From: Gamarada debralockiae
Lineage: Eukaryota; Ascomycota; Leotiomycetes; Helotiales; Hyphodiscaceae
Direction: 5' to 3'
Assembly (NCBI GenBank): GCA_002803225.1
Contig: NXFV01000748.1
Location: 92,267-156,266, forward strand
Length of the DNA: 64,000 nucleotides
The translations under genes were made by a program, and so were the position numbers. The stretch's first letter is position 1; every line of letters starts with the position of its first letter. Below are positions 31,688 to 45,116 of the stretch, in pieces. Under the pieces are notes generated by a model that was not told the origin of the DNA, did no database searches, and worked only from the letters and a program-made list of their open reading frames with translations.

Positions 31688-34638
31688 ATGTCCGTCGGCA
31701 AATACATCCTGGGGCTTCTTGCCCTCTTGTCACTGGGCCTGGCTCTGGTCTCCCAACCAGACTTCGCACGGGATGCGATTCGACTGAGAAACCTCGAAGC
31801 TCAAGCGGGTTCTATCAATGCACGTGATTCCGTGCCTGCTGGTTATGTCGCAGCCCCGTACTATCCTGCTCCTCCTGGAGGCTGGGTTAGCAACTGGACG
31901 GCAGCATACGCAAAAGCACAAGTGGTAGTAGCAAATATGACACTGGCGGAGAAGGTCAATCTGACGACTGGGACTGGCGAGCTGATGGGTCCTTGCGTGG
32001 GGAATACCGGGAGTGCGTTGCGGTTCGGAATCCCGAATCTGTGCTTGCAAGATTCGGCTCTGGGAGTAGCTGATACGGACAGTAGGTCTTTCTCATGCAA
32101 ATCGTCTTGTCTTTCATTCCTGAGTCCAGGTGCTAACATTTGCACAGACGTTACGGCTTTCCCTGCTGGTATTACCACTGGATCTACTTTCAACAAGGCT
32201 TTGATGTATGCGAGAGGGCTAGCAATTGGAGCAGAGGCTCGGGGGAAAGGTGTCAATATCCAACTGGGACCAACCGTTGGGCCATTAGGTCGAAAACCAC
32301 GAGGAGGAAGAAATTGGGAAGGCTTCGGCGCGGACCCAGTAATACAAGCTCAGGGCGGAGCTGAGACAATCAAAGGTAAGGCCACTCCCGACCCACGGAA
32401 CCATTCATGTTAATGCATGCCAAAAGGTATACAAGCCAACGGCGTCATTGCAACGGTGAAGCATTTCATTGGCAATGAACAAGAAGAATATCGAATGGAC
32501 ATCATTCCTCACGGCCTGATGCAAGCCTTAAGCAGCAATATCGATGACCGCACGCTCCATGAACTTTACTCTTGGCCATTTGCAGAAGCTATCAGAGCGG
32601 GTGTCGGTGCCGTTATGACAGCCTATAACGACGTCAATGGCAGTGCTTGCTCCCAAAATAGCATGCTCATCAACGGAATTCTAAAAGATGAATTTGGATT
32701 CCAGGGAATAGTAAGCAATTTTCTATTTTACATGCCCCAATGCTGACCACCTTAGGTGATGACAGATTGGCTAGCCCAGATCAGCGGCGTTGGTTCAGGT
32801 AAGTCCCTTGCACCACAATCGCAAGTGATTGACTAACAATTTCAAGCTCTCGCTGGCCTAGATATGGCTATGCCGGGTGACGGCGCCATCCCTTTCCTGG
32901 GCCAGGCATATTGGGCTTACGAGCTCTCCACCAGCATTCTGAATGGTTCAGTGCCTCTTGACCGTCTAAACGATGCCGTGACACGCATTTTGGCCGTCTG
33001 GTATCAAATGGGTCAAGACCAGGACTACCCTCTCCCAAACTTCTCCGCAAATACGGATGGTGCAACAGGTCCTTGCTATCCTGCTGCCTTGATCTCGCCA
33101 ACTTGTGTCACCAACGAGTATGTAAATGTTCAGGGCGATCATGCCATCGTTGCGCGGAATATATCCAGAGAGGCGATTACCCTGCTGAAGAACGCCAACA
33201 ATACCCTTCCGCTGAAGACAAGTGCCGTGTTGAAGGTATTCGGTACAGATGCTGAGAATAATCCGAATGGAATCAACTCTTGCAACGAGAGGGCTTGCGA
33301 TGAAGGTGTTTTGGGAATGGGTTGGGGATCTGGAACTGCGAATTATCCTTACTTGGACGCACCTATCGACGCCATCAAACGCAAAGCAGCGAATGTGACA
33401 TATTACGCTACTGATTCATTCCCATCTGGTCTTACGGCTGTAACAGGAGACATTGCCATAGTGTTCATTAATAGTGACTCTGGTGAGAATCAGGACACTG
33501 TTGAAGGAAATGCCGGCGACCGTTCGGCTTCAGGACTATACGCTTGGCATAATGGAGATGCCCTCGTTAAGGCGGCAGCTGCAATGTATGACACTGTCAT
33601 CGTGGTAGTGCACACAGTTGGGCCGATTCTGGTCGAAAATTGGATCGATCTCCCTTCCGTGAAAGCAGTCGTTTTCGCTCACCTTCCGGGTCAAGAAGCA
33701 GGAGACTCTTTGACCGATATCCTTTTCGGCGACTATTCACCTAGTGGACATCTCCCCTATTCGATTCCAGTGGCTGAAGACGACTACCCTTCTTCTGTCA
33801 GCCTTGTTGGCTTTGAATTCTTTCAAGTCCAGGACACGTTTTCCGAAGGATTATACATTGATTATCGATACCTTAACAAGAATAAAATTGCTCCACGATT
33901 CCCCTTCGGTTATGGGTTGTCTTACACCACCTTCTCAATTACCAGTGCAACTATCAGCTCAGTGACGGCCTTGAGCTCAACACCACCTGCTCGAAGCGCA
34001 AAGGGCTCAACTCCCGTCTACAGCAACGCAATCCCTCCAGCTTCAGAAGTCGCGTGGCCTACTGGCTTCTCTGCAGTATGGCGTTATCGTAAGCCGCTCC
34101 AAACTGCCTGGTTGCAAAGGAAGTTACTGATTTGTGACCAGTATACCCCTATCTTGATGACCCCCAAAGCATAACAGCAACAAGCACATTCGACTACCCA
34201 ACCGGTTACTCCACCACACCCCATGCAGCACCACCTGCAGGCGGTTCCCAAGGTGGCAACCCAGCACTCTGGGACGTCATGTACACCTTCTCGGTTAAGG
34301 TGACTAATACAGGCAAAGTCCCAGGCAAAGAAGTCGTGATGCTGTTCGTGCAGTACCCTAGCGATAATCCATGGGATACACCCATCATCCAGCTTCGCGC
34401 TTTCGAGAAGACGGATACCCTTGCCGTCGGTGGAAGCCAGACTGTGACGTTGGAGGTCACGAGAAAGGATCTTAGTATTTGGGATGTGGTGAGCCAGAAT
34501 TGGGTGATTCCTGTTAGTAGTTCGGAGCCGTTTTTGTTTTGGTTGGGTGATAGCTCGGCGAACTTGACGCTTGCTTGTGAGAATTTGAGTGGAAGCTGTA
34601 GTGGTGGGAGGACGAGTCCTGTTACTGCTCCTGTTTGA
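31688..34638 (+). CDS. Secreted GH3 beta-glucosidase
   Basis: Six exons (31688-32081, 32148-32375, 32427-32710, 32756-32798, 32847-34088, 34142-34638) give 895 residues. A signal peptide ([22 protein letters not shown]) leads. The GH3 N-terminal barrel follows: [90 protein letters not shown], and VMTDWLAQ whose Asp306 is the expected nucleophile. The second domain includes [18 protein letters not shown] and [17 protein letters not shown]. The fibronectin III-like end has [24 protein letters not shown]. The enzyme removes terminal glucose from cellobiose and related glucosides outside the cell. The overall architecture matches Aspergillus-type extracellular beta-glucosidases. All intron phases agree. 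Confidence 0.94.
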
Positions 34639-34852
34639 GGGCTGGATGATCAGGAGCTGGGTTGAGTATGAAGTATAGTAAAAAAGATAATCGGTAGTAG
34701 TAGTGTCTAAATAGTCCTCGGTATTTATTGTTTTCTATCTTTCCCAGCGTGAATACCATGCTAGATTGAGAGTAAAGGCGATTAGATTCGAACTATGTCA
34801 TTCCTATATAAAACATTTGACGCCGATATATGTACCCACTGTTGCCCGCTCC
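34639..34852. other. Short convergent spacer
   Basis: 3' flanks of the beta-glucosidase and the DUF3074 gene, with AT-rich stretches typical of fungal polyadenylation regions. No gene. Confidence 0.4.
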
Positions 34853-37125
34853 CTATGACTCAAAGCTCGGAACAGCTATACTTTGATTCTCCTTATCCTT
34901 CTCTCCACTGCTGGTAGTTCTATAGCTCGATGTTCTCGTAAGCCCTTTCAAACTACTCGCCCGTGCCCTCCCCGTCCTCCTAATCTCATCCGTCACCTCC
35001 AGTAAGCCCATCCTCCCCACCTTCGCCGCAAGCGCCGTATTCTCCGCTTGCAACGCCCCGACTTGTTCAAGCATAATTTGTTTCTCTTTTCTCAAGACAC
35101 TGACTTCCGCCTTAATCTCCTCCAACTCCCTCAGTAACCTAGTCTTCTCATCTTTCTCAGCAGCTTTCCGCTTCCTTTCCTCAGCCTTTCTTTCCTCCTT
35201 CTGCTTCTTCTGCTCCAACTTCTCAACCTCGCGCTTGTACTTCTCCTCCTGCCTCTTCACCTCCTTCTCATGCTTCTCTTCCGCTTTCCGAATCGCCTCT
35301 TCCTCTTTCGCACTATCCTCACTCTTCTTACTCGTCTCCTTCTCCCTCGCTTTACTTAACTTCTCATCCAATTTCCGCCTCTTTTCCTCAAGTTTCTGCA
35401 GCTCTTTATCCTTTAAGGCAGTTTCTCGGCTTTGAGCTTGTGATTCTGTGGTTTTGGTTGATGAGGCATCGTTGTAGGCCTCTTCGTCGGCGTTTTCTAG
35501 TGCGGAGGCAAAACTGCCTGCGGAGGAGACGCTGCTGACTGTAGACACTGAGTCTCGCCGTGCTGTGCCGTTCTGTGCGTGGCCAAGAAGATGGTCGGTG
35601 ATGACTTGAGGCGTGTGAGCGGCGATCATGTCACCTGCTACCGCCGCTGCTCCTACCACCATCCCGTAATATCCTCCGCCATTCGCCGTGGCAGTTTCTG
35701 AAGTGGCTCTATCGGAACTCATCCCATTGACCGAGTGCTCTTCCTCCAAGCCAGCCAAATGGCCATTCGTCTGGTAGTTGTGCAAGTCCCTCACATGATT
35801 ATGCTTATGCTTATGCCCCTGTGCATTTTCGTCCTGATCATCGCCGGCAAGCGTCTCATCATCGTCGTCAAAATCCTCGATGTCCTTCGCGCATGCCCAA
35901 TTCAGGAATTTGCTCGCATCTGAGACGATCCCGCCGGGCGTTCCTCGTTCAACCATAAATCGTGGCACGCTTCCTCCTGGGTCACTCCTCGTGATCATAA
36001 TCCACTCTATGGGATTGCTCTCACACTCGTCTTCGTCTCGTGGAACGTCCATGCCTTCCCCCTTTGCTTCAAATCCTCTCGATCTATCAAACGAGATCGT
36101 CTTTCCTCTTGCCCGACCCTCGCTGTGGGTAAGGTTCGTGTCAGACGCCGCTGCTTTCTCTGCGGTCGCAGAACCATTCTCACTTCCCGGCGGCGAATGT
36201 TTTCTGGCATTCCGTAAAATAGCTTCTCTTCCCAGCGTTGAAGATCTGTTTCTCGTATGATCTGCAAGATTCGTTGTAGATGCCGATTTTTTGGGGGGCT
36301 GTTTTATGGGGATTTCTCTGATAAATTCAACAGATTCGTATTGTCCTCGTATATAACCCTCCCGCGGCGGTGTATCTGGATGTATGCATGGCTTAGAAAT
36401 GACCATAAAATGTCTCGGTACTTCGTTCTGCCCGCCGGATTGGTCTGACAATGCTTGGTCGGAGGTTAGGAACATCGTGACGAAATCTCGAGGTGTAGTT
36501 GGACCGGGAAATTGTGCGGATAGAAGATATACTGTCTATTATTAGAATTGGATGCTACAATGGAGCGGAATCTTGTCTTACCTTCCATCTTGCCCACCCC
36601 GTCAACTGTCTTGTATTCCACCCTCCTCTCACCACCAATGCCTCTGATATTGCCCTCCCCAGGACTACCCTGAACCTTCATCGTCTCCGGGAACTCCCTT
36701 TCCAGTCCCTTCTTCCATTTCGTGAAGCCCAATCCCTCATGTACACTCCTCCGCGCAAACCAAGCGCCCTTCCCATCTTTCGCGCTCAACTTATATACAT
36801 TCATACCCAGCGGGTTCTCCTTCGGGTTCAATTTCACCGGCTTCCATTCTTTCTGCAAAGCTTCGACATCTGAGGGAGGAGGAGAGGATCGTGCGGACGA
36901 GAGTGAGATTTCCGACGCTGACGACGCAATCGAGGACGTGGTATTCGCGCGCGAGCGCCCCTCCGACGATACGGAGTCATCGGAAGGCGCGGGAATAGGT
37001 ACAGAGTCGACAATCAATTGTCCATTGCTGAAGGCATTCGTGAGGAAAGGTTTAAGATCCTCTAACGGGGTGTCGGAGAAGTTGGCAGGTCCTAGAGTTT
37101 TGAGAGCGTCGTGGAGAGCTGCCAT
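34853..37125 (-). CDS. DUF3074 (START-like) domain protein with C-terminal coiled coil
   Basis: Two exons (37125-36582, 36531-34853) give 740 residues. The START-like DUF3074 domain spans roughly residues 80-320: AWFARRSVHEGLGFTKWKKGLEREFP, the splice joins GVGKME to VYLLSAQFPGPTTPRDFVTMFLT, then RHFMVISKPCIHPDTPPREGYIRGQYESVEFIRE and SNPIEWIMITRSDPGGSVPRFMVERGTPGGIVSDASKFLNWA. START folds usually hold a lipid or sterol, but the ligand of DUF3074 proteins is unknown. Residues about 500-680 form a long, highly charged coiled coil (KLEEKRRKLDEKLSKAREKE onward). The C terminus has basic Ser/Thr-rich sequence and a DKENQ motif. No signal peptide or membrane span. I infer a soluble lipid-binding or scaffold protein. 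Confidence 0.85.
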
Positions 37126-37881
37126 TGTATGTGCTTGCGCTTCCCTTCCTGCACAAGATGTCGAATATCAATTCAGATCAAGGTAATAGTAAAGTCTCGT
37201 GAGCACTTGGCAAAAAGGCTGTAAGTATCCCACGCAATCCGAGGATATCGTAAGGATTTGTAAACATGGAAATGTCTAGAAATCGGTATCACCGTATCTC
37301 ACGAGGCTGGGATGTGTTGGAGCGAGTACGGACGTATGTAAGATGGCAAAGGTGACTGTGAATTCGGATTGAAGCTTTATTACAAGGAAAGAATATCTAC
37401 TGCAACAGGGACTATGGACATAAATAATAACGGCGTGATGGTTGTCATCATTGTGGCTTTCGAAGTAGACTCTTCGGTCAAACCGGGTCTGTGGCTAGTG
37501 ATTCCAGACCGCTTGAATGGAGTGACGTATGGATCAACCGGTAGCCCCTTTCGGAATCTCATCCGTATCGAAGCATTGCCACAACCTCAAGGTAGGAAAT
37601 CAATTTAAAATCGTGAAGGAATAACTCTACCAAGAATACAATACAGAGGTGTTGGTCCTGCAATCCGTGCCGTACGAGAGTACGAGATCCACGGCTGGGG
37701 AGCCCCCCGAAGAAGGGGCGCACTAAAATCAAAGAGTGATAACCTTCATCTTATCAGGTTCATGCACTTCAATGATACATTCCGGTAACCGTCTTACATG
37801 AATAACCTTAACCAACGCCGCGCTCAAATAACGATCCCTAGACCCATGCATTCAATCATCCGAACACAATCATACATATCA
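37126..37881. other. Spacer, 0.75 kb
   Basis: Promoter of the DUF3074 gene and 3' flank of SIP3. Only short frames are present. Confidence 0.4.
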
Positions 37882-40800
37882 TCATCCAAAAGCCAGATGT
37901 TTCTGCCCTTCGAGAAGCCTCTCCTGCTCTAATTTACAACTGCCACAGTATTCCTCTTGCCATTTCCTCAGATCATCCATCCTACCACTCCTCTCTCGTT
38001 CCTTCGCCTCTAAGACCTGCTGAGAATCCGCCCCTTTGATTCTCCTACTTGGTGAAATATTCCCCCGATTCTCTCGTAACATCATTTGGACCTGCTTGCA
38101 TCTCGTATTCTCATCAAGAAGCCAATTCTCCCATTCCGCTTTCACCATCTCCCTCTCTACATTATTGACTACTCGCATAGCGACCATCAAGTCATGGCGA
38201 TACGATCCGAGGTGTTGGCGAGTCCGCCGTAATCGCCTAGCTGTGGATCGAGTCGCAGTTTCCGAAAACGACGTCCCAGCCGTTTGGAACGGGGAATCCA
38301 TATCAGTAACATTAGCTATATCCCTGAATTGCTCGTAGCTATCCGATGTTAGCATAATCTGAAAATACGAGACATAGGTCCGCCGTGCTTACCACCTACT
38401 GCCTGATTCCCCAACCATGTCAAAAGGCAAGGCAGTCATTGCATCGTCTAGGTCTTTCAGGTAGATCGCTTTGCTCATCATCGGGTTTGGCCCAACACCA
38501 ATTCTGCTCATGAACTTCGCCGCATTTCGCTCTGCCCACCAATCCGATGTGTCTCTTGAAGTAAAAAATGCGTTCGTAAGTATGCTCAGTAGTAGCGCAG
38601 TCAGAATAATACTGTGAGCATTACAGATCTTCCATAATGATCGAAGTGCGGCAAATGCCCACATCATCAAGGAAGATATCGCACTCTCGCCGAATGAGCC
38701 AATTGTCTCAAACAGCATATGAGTAAGAGTGCGCTGCGTAATCTGAGGTCGCTTCGAGGAACCAGGCGCCGTTGCTGAGAACAGCGAGACAGATGTTTGT
38801 TGTCCAACATGGCCAAAGATGTGTATGGCTTTCTTCGTCCGGCTTCGTGGTCCCAACTTGCGCACTTGATCAGCAATAACGTCTGCCAAATCCAGAGCAC
38901 CGAGGCCTGAATCATCGAGAGCTTGTCGTTCAACCAACCCCTTGGAAAACGTCGGAGTCTTGGACCAGTCGACCTTCGTGTAGATTGCTAGTTTACACTT
39001 TGACTTCGCAACATGAGTAATGACTATCTTCGAAACCAGCATGAAATCTTTGTGATGTGGGAGGTGCCATGGGGTCTTGAAATCCGAGATAACGTAACAA
39101 ATGTGGTCGTTCATAATATCAATGACTTGATAATCAATGACATTAGCCTGGCGAGCTCGGCGAAAGTAGTCAAAATAGTCAATCTGAAAATGGAAGTCAC
39201 GGCGCATGTGACCTCCCTCCAGAGGAAGCCAAGGGCCTTGAGCGATGCGTTGTGCTCGGCGCTCATGATAGAGCTGTTGAAATACAGCACTCTTGTCTCC
39301 GAACATGACATGGAACAGAGCTTTGGGGCTGATCTCAAACTGGCGCTCAATCGCCATCCGTTGCATGTCTGGCGGTTCATAAACAACCGGTTGAGAGGGC
39401 AGCTGAAATTTGGTAATCTCCTTGTGCGCCTTTCCTAGGTTTAATCCTCGCTCAACGTGGATAGTAGCTCTTAAATCTTGATGTTTGCGGCTCCTCCCTG
39501 TTGCTGTCCCGTCATCGATCGGAGTATTGACTGAGACATCTTCCCAGCTTTCCATGCTCGGACTTCTTGTAGGATCGTCATTCTCCATTTTGATCAACGC
39601 AGTCATGATGTTTTCAAGACTCATTGACTCTTCTGCCTGAGAGATGTCGATGAGGAAGTTCAGCCTAGATTGGAGTAGTCGGAGTGGTTCCAGGAAAGTC
39701 TTGATAGTGATTCGAGTGAAACCAGCTTTCGAAACGTCCTCACGCAGGTGGAGAAAGATGAAATCGCAATCTTTGCCTGGTGCGGCTGTGACCTCAGTTA
39801 TGCTGTCCATACTGACACTAGAGATCAATACTAGGCCTAGGTGATGGCTGTAGAAGTACATATCATTCTGTGTCACGAAAACTCTACCAGGAAACTCTTG
39901 CTGCTCATTGGGATTCCAAGTCGCACGGAATACCAGTAGGACTTTGTCGTTTCTTGAGACATTAGGGAATAACATACGGAACTGGGCCTCTTGAGTCTTC
40001 AACGCCAGTGGGTAATTGTTAGGGAAGACTTCCGGTTTCGGTGCAAACTGGCTTTGAAGTCGGGCAGCTTCTACGTCGACACTGATCGCTTTTCTGTGTA
40101 TAGTCGGGGCTGGATTGGCTACAGGATCCGTTGATGTGTTGATTGATGCAGAGGTAAGCTCTGACAGTCCGGAATCTGGCTTATGAATTTCGTCATTCCC
40201 TATTTTGGGTGACGGATCGAGGGGTCTTATGTTTGGGCTCGCAGGGACCGATCGATTGGCCGCGCTGGATGACTTTATTTCTCCTTTCTCGAGACGGTTT
40301 ATGTAGCCCCAATTACTGCTGCCCCACAGATTTGCCATGATACCGCTAGGCATGCCGCCTGTCGCATCACTTCGACCGATGCCTATGCCACGCTCACCGC
40401 TGACAATGACAGCGGATTTGCTCAGATTTGTTGGGGCAGGTGGATTAGCCAAAGTCGAAGGAGCCAAAGTACTGGTCTGGGTCTCTAATGAAGGTGGCGC
40501 TATCGAGACTTTGGAAGCACTCGGCCCAACTTGTGCGATCGTAGGAGTTGCTGCGTACACCGGTAGAATATTATGACTTGCAGAGATCAGACTAGCAATA
40601 CCACCCGCTGATGCAGGAGAAGCTACAGTGGGCGCGCTGTCTGGAACAACCGTAGATTTTCGGTGAAGATCGAGTTTTTGCATGATCCTCGCTGCATGGT
40701 CTCTGCTGCTCTCCCCTTCTTCTCTAGTAGTTACAGAGCGACGAGGCGCTGTTACGTCAAAACTACTCCTTGACGCCAGATTTCCCATATCGGGACCAGG

Positions 40801-42273
40801 AATTGGTAGAGTTCCAGTTCTCTCAAACCCGGTAGCAGCTAAGTCGTCGCTCCAGTGTGCGGTATGTCCGTCAATGGACTTCGCTGCAAATTCTGGAATC
40901 GATGGCGGAGTGATAGCAAAGGCAGGATCAACACCACCAGGATGAGAGTAGTTGTCGTTGGCGCTGGCCTCGAGGGCCTTGTTCTTTGCGACTTCAAATG
41001 CCCCTAGCCACTCCATGAGCTGACCTTGCGTCTCTGCTTGGACGAGGATTGTCTGGTTTTTCGTCTTAACTTCGAAACAAAATCGTCTCTCTTCTTGCAC
41101 CGCCGGGCGCACGTTACACAAGAGGACTCCGATCTTTTCACTTTCCTCGACGCCCCCAGACTGGGCACCTTGGACAAGCCAACCAAATATACCATTTTTG
41201 ACGTAGAACCAGCGCCGAATCCAAATGGTTCGGGCAGGCTTTCCAGATATGGTCCGGATGAACAGCCACCCCTGCTTCTCTGACTTTTCGTCGCCCTTTC
41301 CCTGCGACGGGATATTAACTGTTGATGGGCCCTTAGATCCAAGGAAGGCAACAGTTGAGAGGTTATAATCTTCCAGTTCCCGAGAAGGTTTAGAAGCTTG
41401 AGAGGCAGCCTCTGCAATCTCCCTTCTAGCGATCTGTAGCTCGCGCCTGAAAACGCTTTCCCCAGCTTCCATTTCTTTGCTCCAACCTCGTACACGGTCC
41501 ATCTCGCTCCCCCACTTGGCGAAACTCGCACCACCAATCTCTCGTGAGCGTTTCATTTCCCGCCATTGGTCGGACGACACTCGAACTAGAAGTTTATCGA
41601 TGGTATATCGTAATTGGGGTGCCAAGAGACAAAAGTCCAGAGATGCCTTGAGGTATGCTTTTCGAGTTTCATGGACTTGGAACGCGTCCTCTCGAAGGGA
41701 AGAAGGTTCTTTCGTCTTCGATTGGCCAACATATCTTGCCAGCGTATTATCGAAAGTCTTTTGTGATTGTTCGAGGTACCTCCGGGCGTCTTTGAAGTTA
41801 CGCAGCCTAGATACACATTATTTAAAATCCAAATTATGGAGCGGTTACAAGAAAGATTGAACCTACTCTCCTGCCATGAAGGACTTGACTGGGTCGACAA
41901 CATTTGCATCCATCTTCTTCATTCCAAACAGCACCTGAGACCACCATTCTCGGGATCCTTCGCCAAACCTTTTCATCGCCAGCAAAGTATAGTCATGGTC
42001 AAGCACGGCTTCGGAGACGTTTGCGGGTGGGACAGATCGAAGGAGGAAAGCATTGAACGTCTCTTCGAGCGACGAGACATCGTGAACAAGTTTCGAAATG
42101 GATTTGACGTAGGCATCGAGCCATTTTTCAATGATCTCGACCTGATCCGAAAAGTGCACGGCGGTTGCGCGAAAGGTTGGGGAGTCAAGAGCGGCCTCCT
42201 TCAAACCAACTGGTATCAAGCTCACCGGTGTGCTTACCTGCTGGAGAGCAGGCTTTGCAACGACCTCAACCAT
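37882..42273 (-). CDS. SIP3: Sip3-type lipid-transfer protein (BAR, PH, GRAM-like, VASt)
   Basis: Three exons (42273-41867, 41806-38393, 38338-37882) give 1425 residues. Residues 1-250 form a BAR-like helical domain (FSDQVEIIEKWLDAYVKSISKLV onward; ARRYLEQSQKTFDNTLARYVG). A PH domain lies near 333-430 (KQGWLFIRTISG ... RTIWIRRWFYVKNGIFGWL). A GRAM-like module follows near 755-835 (FPNVSRNDKVLLVFRATWN ... GRVFVTQNDMYFYSHHLG). Next is a VASt/START-like domain near 965-1125 (ERQFEISPKALFHVMFGD ... DFKTPWHLPHHKDFMLVSK). A hydrophobic span (SIILTALLLSILTNAFF) comes before a charged helical tail. This is the order of yeast Sip3/Lam3 proteins, which move sterol at ER-plasma membrane contacts. The last donor is read as TG|GTAAGC. 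Confidence 0.9.
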
Positions 42274-45116
42274 CTTGAAGACACTCTAGGGATGGCGATT
42301 TAATTGACGATTATCATTGTGGTTTGTTGCTGTTTAATAATTGATGACAACAGTGCCTCACGCGAGAGCCCAGCATGCCTGCGCCGCGAACTGATCCTTT
42401 CGAGCTTTGCCTCAGGCCAGAAAGAGCTTACGATGGACAAAAATAGAATCAAGCCGCAGATAATTGATTTCACATACTTTTCATTAATGTTGATACTTGG
42501 TGTCCTTATGGGTATAAGGCCAAATTGAAATTATGTATCTCCAAACGCTTGAATACTATCAAGTGTTTTGAGTGGAATCTGTCGTTACCACACGGCTGTG
42601 GAGTCCTTTGGCTCGTTTCTCAGCCTTGCATGCCTTCAAATCCACCAACAACCTCGATCCTACCTAAAATAAGAGGGCGGGTTCTAGTGCTTCACCAAAC
42701 CTGCCGATGCCTTCCCCGACTTGGTTTTGCCATCTTGCGAGACACTCAACTCCGAGCAGTACCTCCCTCTGAAGTGGAAGGGCGGCAAAAATCCCCCTTC
42801 TGTGTCCCAATCTTCAGTCAACTTAGCCTCGTGAACCTGTTTCCGAGTGGACATATTTCGGTGTTAAGAATATGCCATGGGGCAAATGTAGCCGATGAGC
42901 AGATTATCAATTGATTGCGTTATACCAGGCACTGATTCGTCCTTTTAAGGTTTGGCTAAAGGAGTTGTAAACTCGTGTTCTTCATTTTCATTGGGTGGTT
43001 CCTTAGAGAATGAATGAGTGCCGGATGAGTGCCGAGTTGGGGTGAAGCGTAGCCAGTATGTAGATGATGAGTATTCAGCTTTTCACAAACTTGATTCGTA
43101 GGACCTTGAGCAGGATGTGCTCTTGCAGCGCGCCACTGGCTGGAAGAACAGCTGCGAGAATTATACCGATTTCGTCCTCGGACGCAACCTGAGCTTGGGT
43201 TTCGACATTTCCGGATCACGCCGGCTTGAAGCCCTAAAGTAGCTCTGTTATCAGATCTTCGGTCAGAGCGGCTAGGCCTTTTGATTCCACGCCTCTTTCT
43301 TCCGACTGTGCCGATCGTCATTAACGAGATTCACATCCCACGACTTAAGTTCATCTTCCAAACTTCACTCCAAGCATTCGAGTGTGATAATGCAGAGTTC
43401 AGGCTCGGACGTGTGGACCGAGAACCTTTCAAGCACCTCAGAGGTTCGAAATCATCTGACATCCCCCAAATCGAACCACTGATCCCTGAAAATTCGACGC
43501 ATGGATCATGGATGTTAAAGTTTAGCCAGAAAACCTCAGGGGCTGGTCAAACAGCCTTCAAGAGTTGAGCAGCTTAAAGCTGCTTCAGTTGCGAGAAATC
43601 ACAGATAAAGTGTGATTAAGACCATGTTCGTGCATTCTCAGTTCAAACTAATGTAACTGTGACCACGGCTCACGGCTGCAGGGTGTTTCCTCGAGGCACA
43701 TGGGGAAAGCCTGCAGCAAAGTATCAAAACGGCGCATCAAATAACATGGGAAGTCCGATGAGGAGAGGAAAAGAATCCTTGTGGATGTGCATAATCCTCC
43801 GAAGATCGATTGCTTGCACATCTGTGAATGGGCATGAGCGAGTCGTGTGTTCCACTTCGCTGATACGTAACCCCGCGATTAACCTGGAAGGGGTAGCAGG
43901 CTCCGCGCAACTTCTCATTATCATCTGAAGACCTGGTCCTAGGCTATTAAATAATCTTGAAACTTTTGTTGCTATGGCTTATATCTCTAAATAATTATTG
44001 CCAGAGGAGTTTGCTCGTCCTTCAAACCAAGATTTATAATTTCGAGGTTACCGGTGTGGGGTGTCCGAGGTTGGGTTTGGGGCGTTCATTCTCAATTCTG
44101 ATTGGATGGATTATCTACGCGGGAGGCAGCTGGGCTGTAAGGCTTGGAGGCTTGAAGTTTGGGTTCCGGGCCGTTGAAAATTCCTTTGTATAACCATCAC
44201 CGCACTGGTCTAGCCTGCGCTCTTCCAGGGGGCATCATCTCGATATCTGCAGATAATCACACGGACCTAGGTGAAAAGATCCAATGAGCAGAAGCGTTTT
44301 GAGTATTGCCTCAACACCTAGTCCATAAAATGCAAGTATCTGAGAGACTGGAGATTAGAAGAAGGCTTGAGAAATTGCAGGGTATCAGTGATACCTGCTT
44401 TATTTCAGTTCTGATATCGCTAAAAGGGCCGTATAGGTGCTGGGGACACCCCCTCACCCCGGAAGTGGATGTGGAATTGCTGCGACTGATCAAATCAAAA
44501 GTAATGAACAAGAACGCAAGACACCAAAACGAAATGCACGGTGGAATTTAATATTTCAAAGCTCCCTACCGTCTTGACTTGAATGAGCTGGGAACCTCCG
44601 TCTAGACAGCCTTTAAAACTGTAGGTGACAACCTTGAAAATATCGGCTCTAGAGTCCAAGCCGCCGAACCAGCCCCCGAGCCCTCTCCGCATCATACCCG
44701 AGTGACGAACGACCTCAACCAAGCTTCGGAACCACCCATCAAGTCACGAAGTCTATTGATCATCCACCTAATTGCCTCCATCTTGCTCTCCGCAAACATC
44801 AGACATCGGCAACTTTGATGTTCCATTTGCAGCTCAAACCCTCTGGTCATACCAGTCAAACATCCTCTCGTCCGGAACAAGCAGAAGAACACCTCCAACT
44901 ACTCTCCAACACCGGAAAATCAAAGCTTTAATTCTGGTTAAGTCATTTTGTCCTGCGGGCAGTTTGAGACGTTTGGATTGTGTGAGGCAATGAATCCAAG
45001 GTGATTATGGTGTATTGGTGTCTAGAACGAAAGAAATTTCACGGCCTCGCAATAACATCGTCTCTCCGCAAGGAGGGAAACACACCGAGGTTTTAGCCTT
45101 CTGGCTGGGCATAGCG
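42274..45116. promoter_or_regulatory. 2.8-kb divergent intergenic region
   Basis: Upstream DNA of SIP3 (minus) and the Zn2Cys6 gene (plus). I find no frame that reads like a protein over more than about 100 codons and no repeat family. Such a long leader is common before fungal regulators. The last 180 bases before 45117 are open in frame but lack an ATG. Confidence 0.4.
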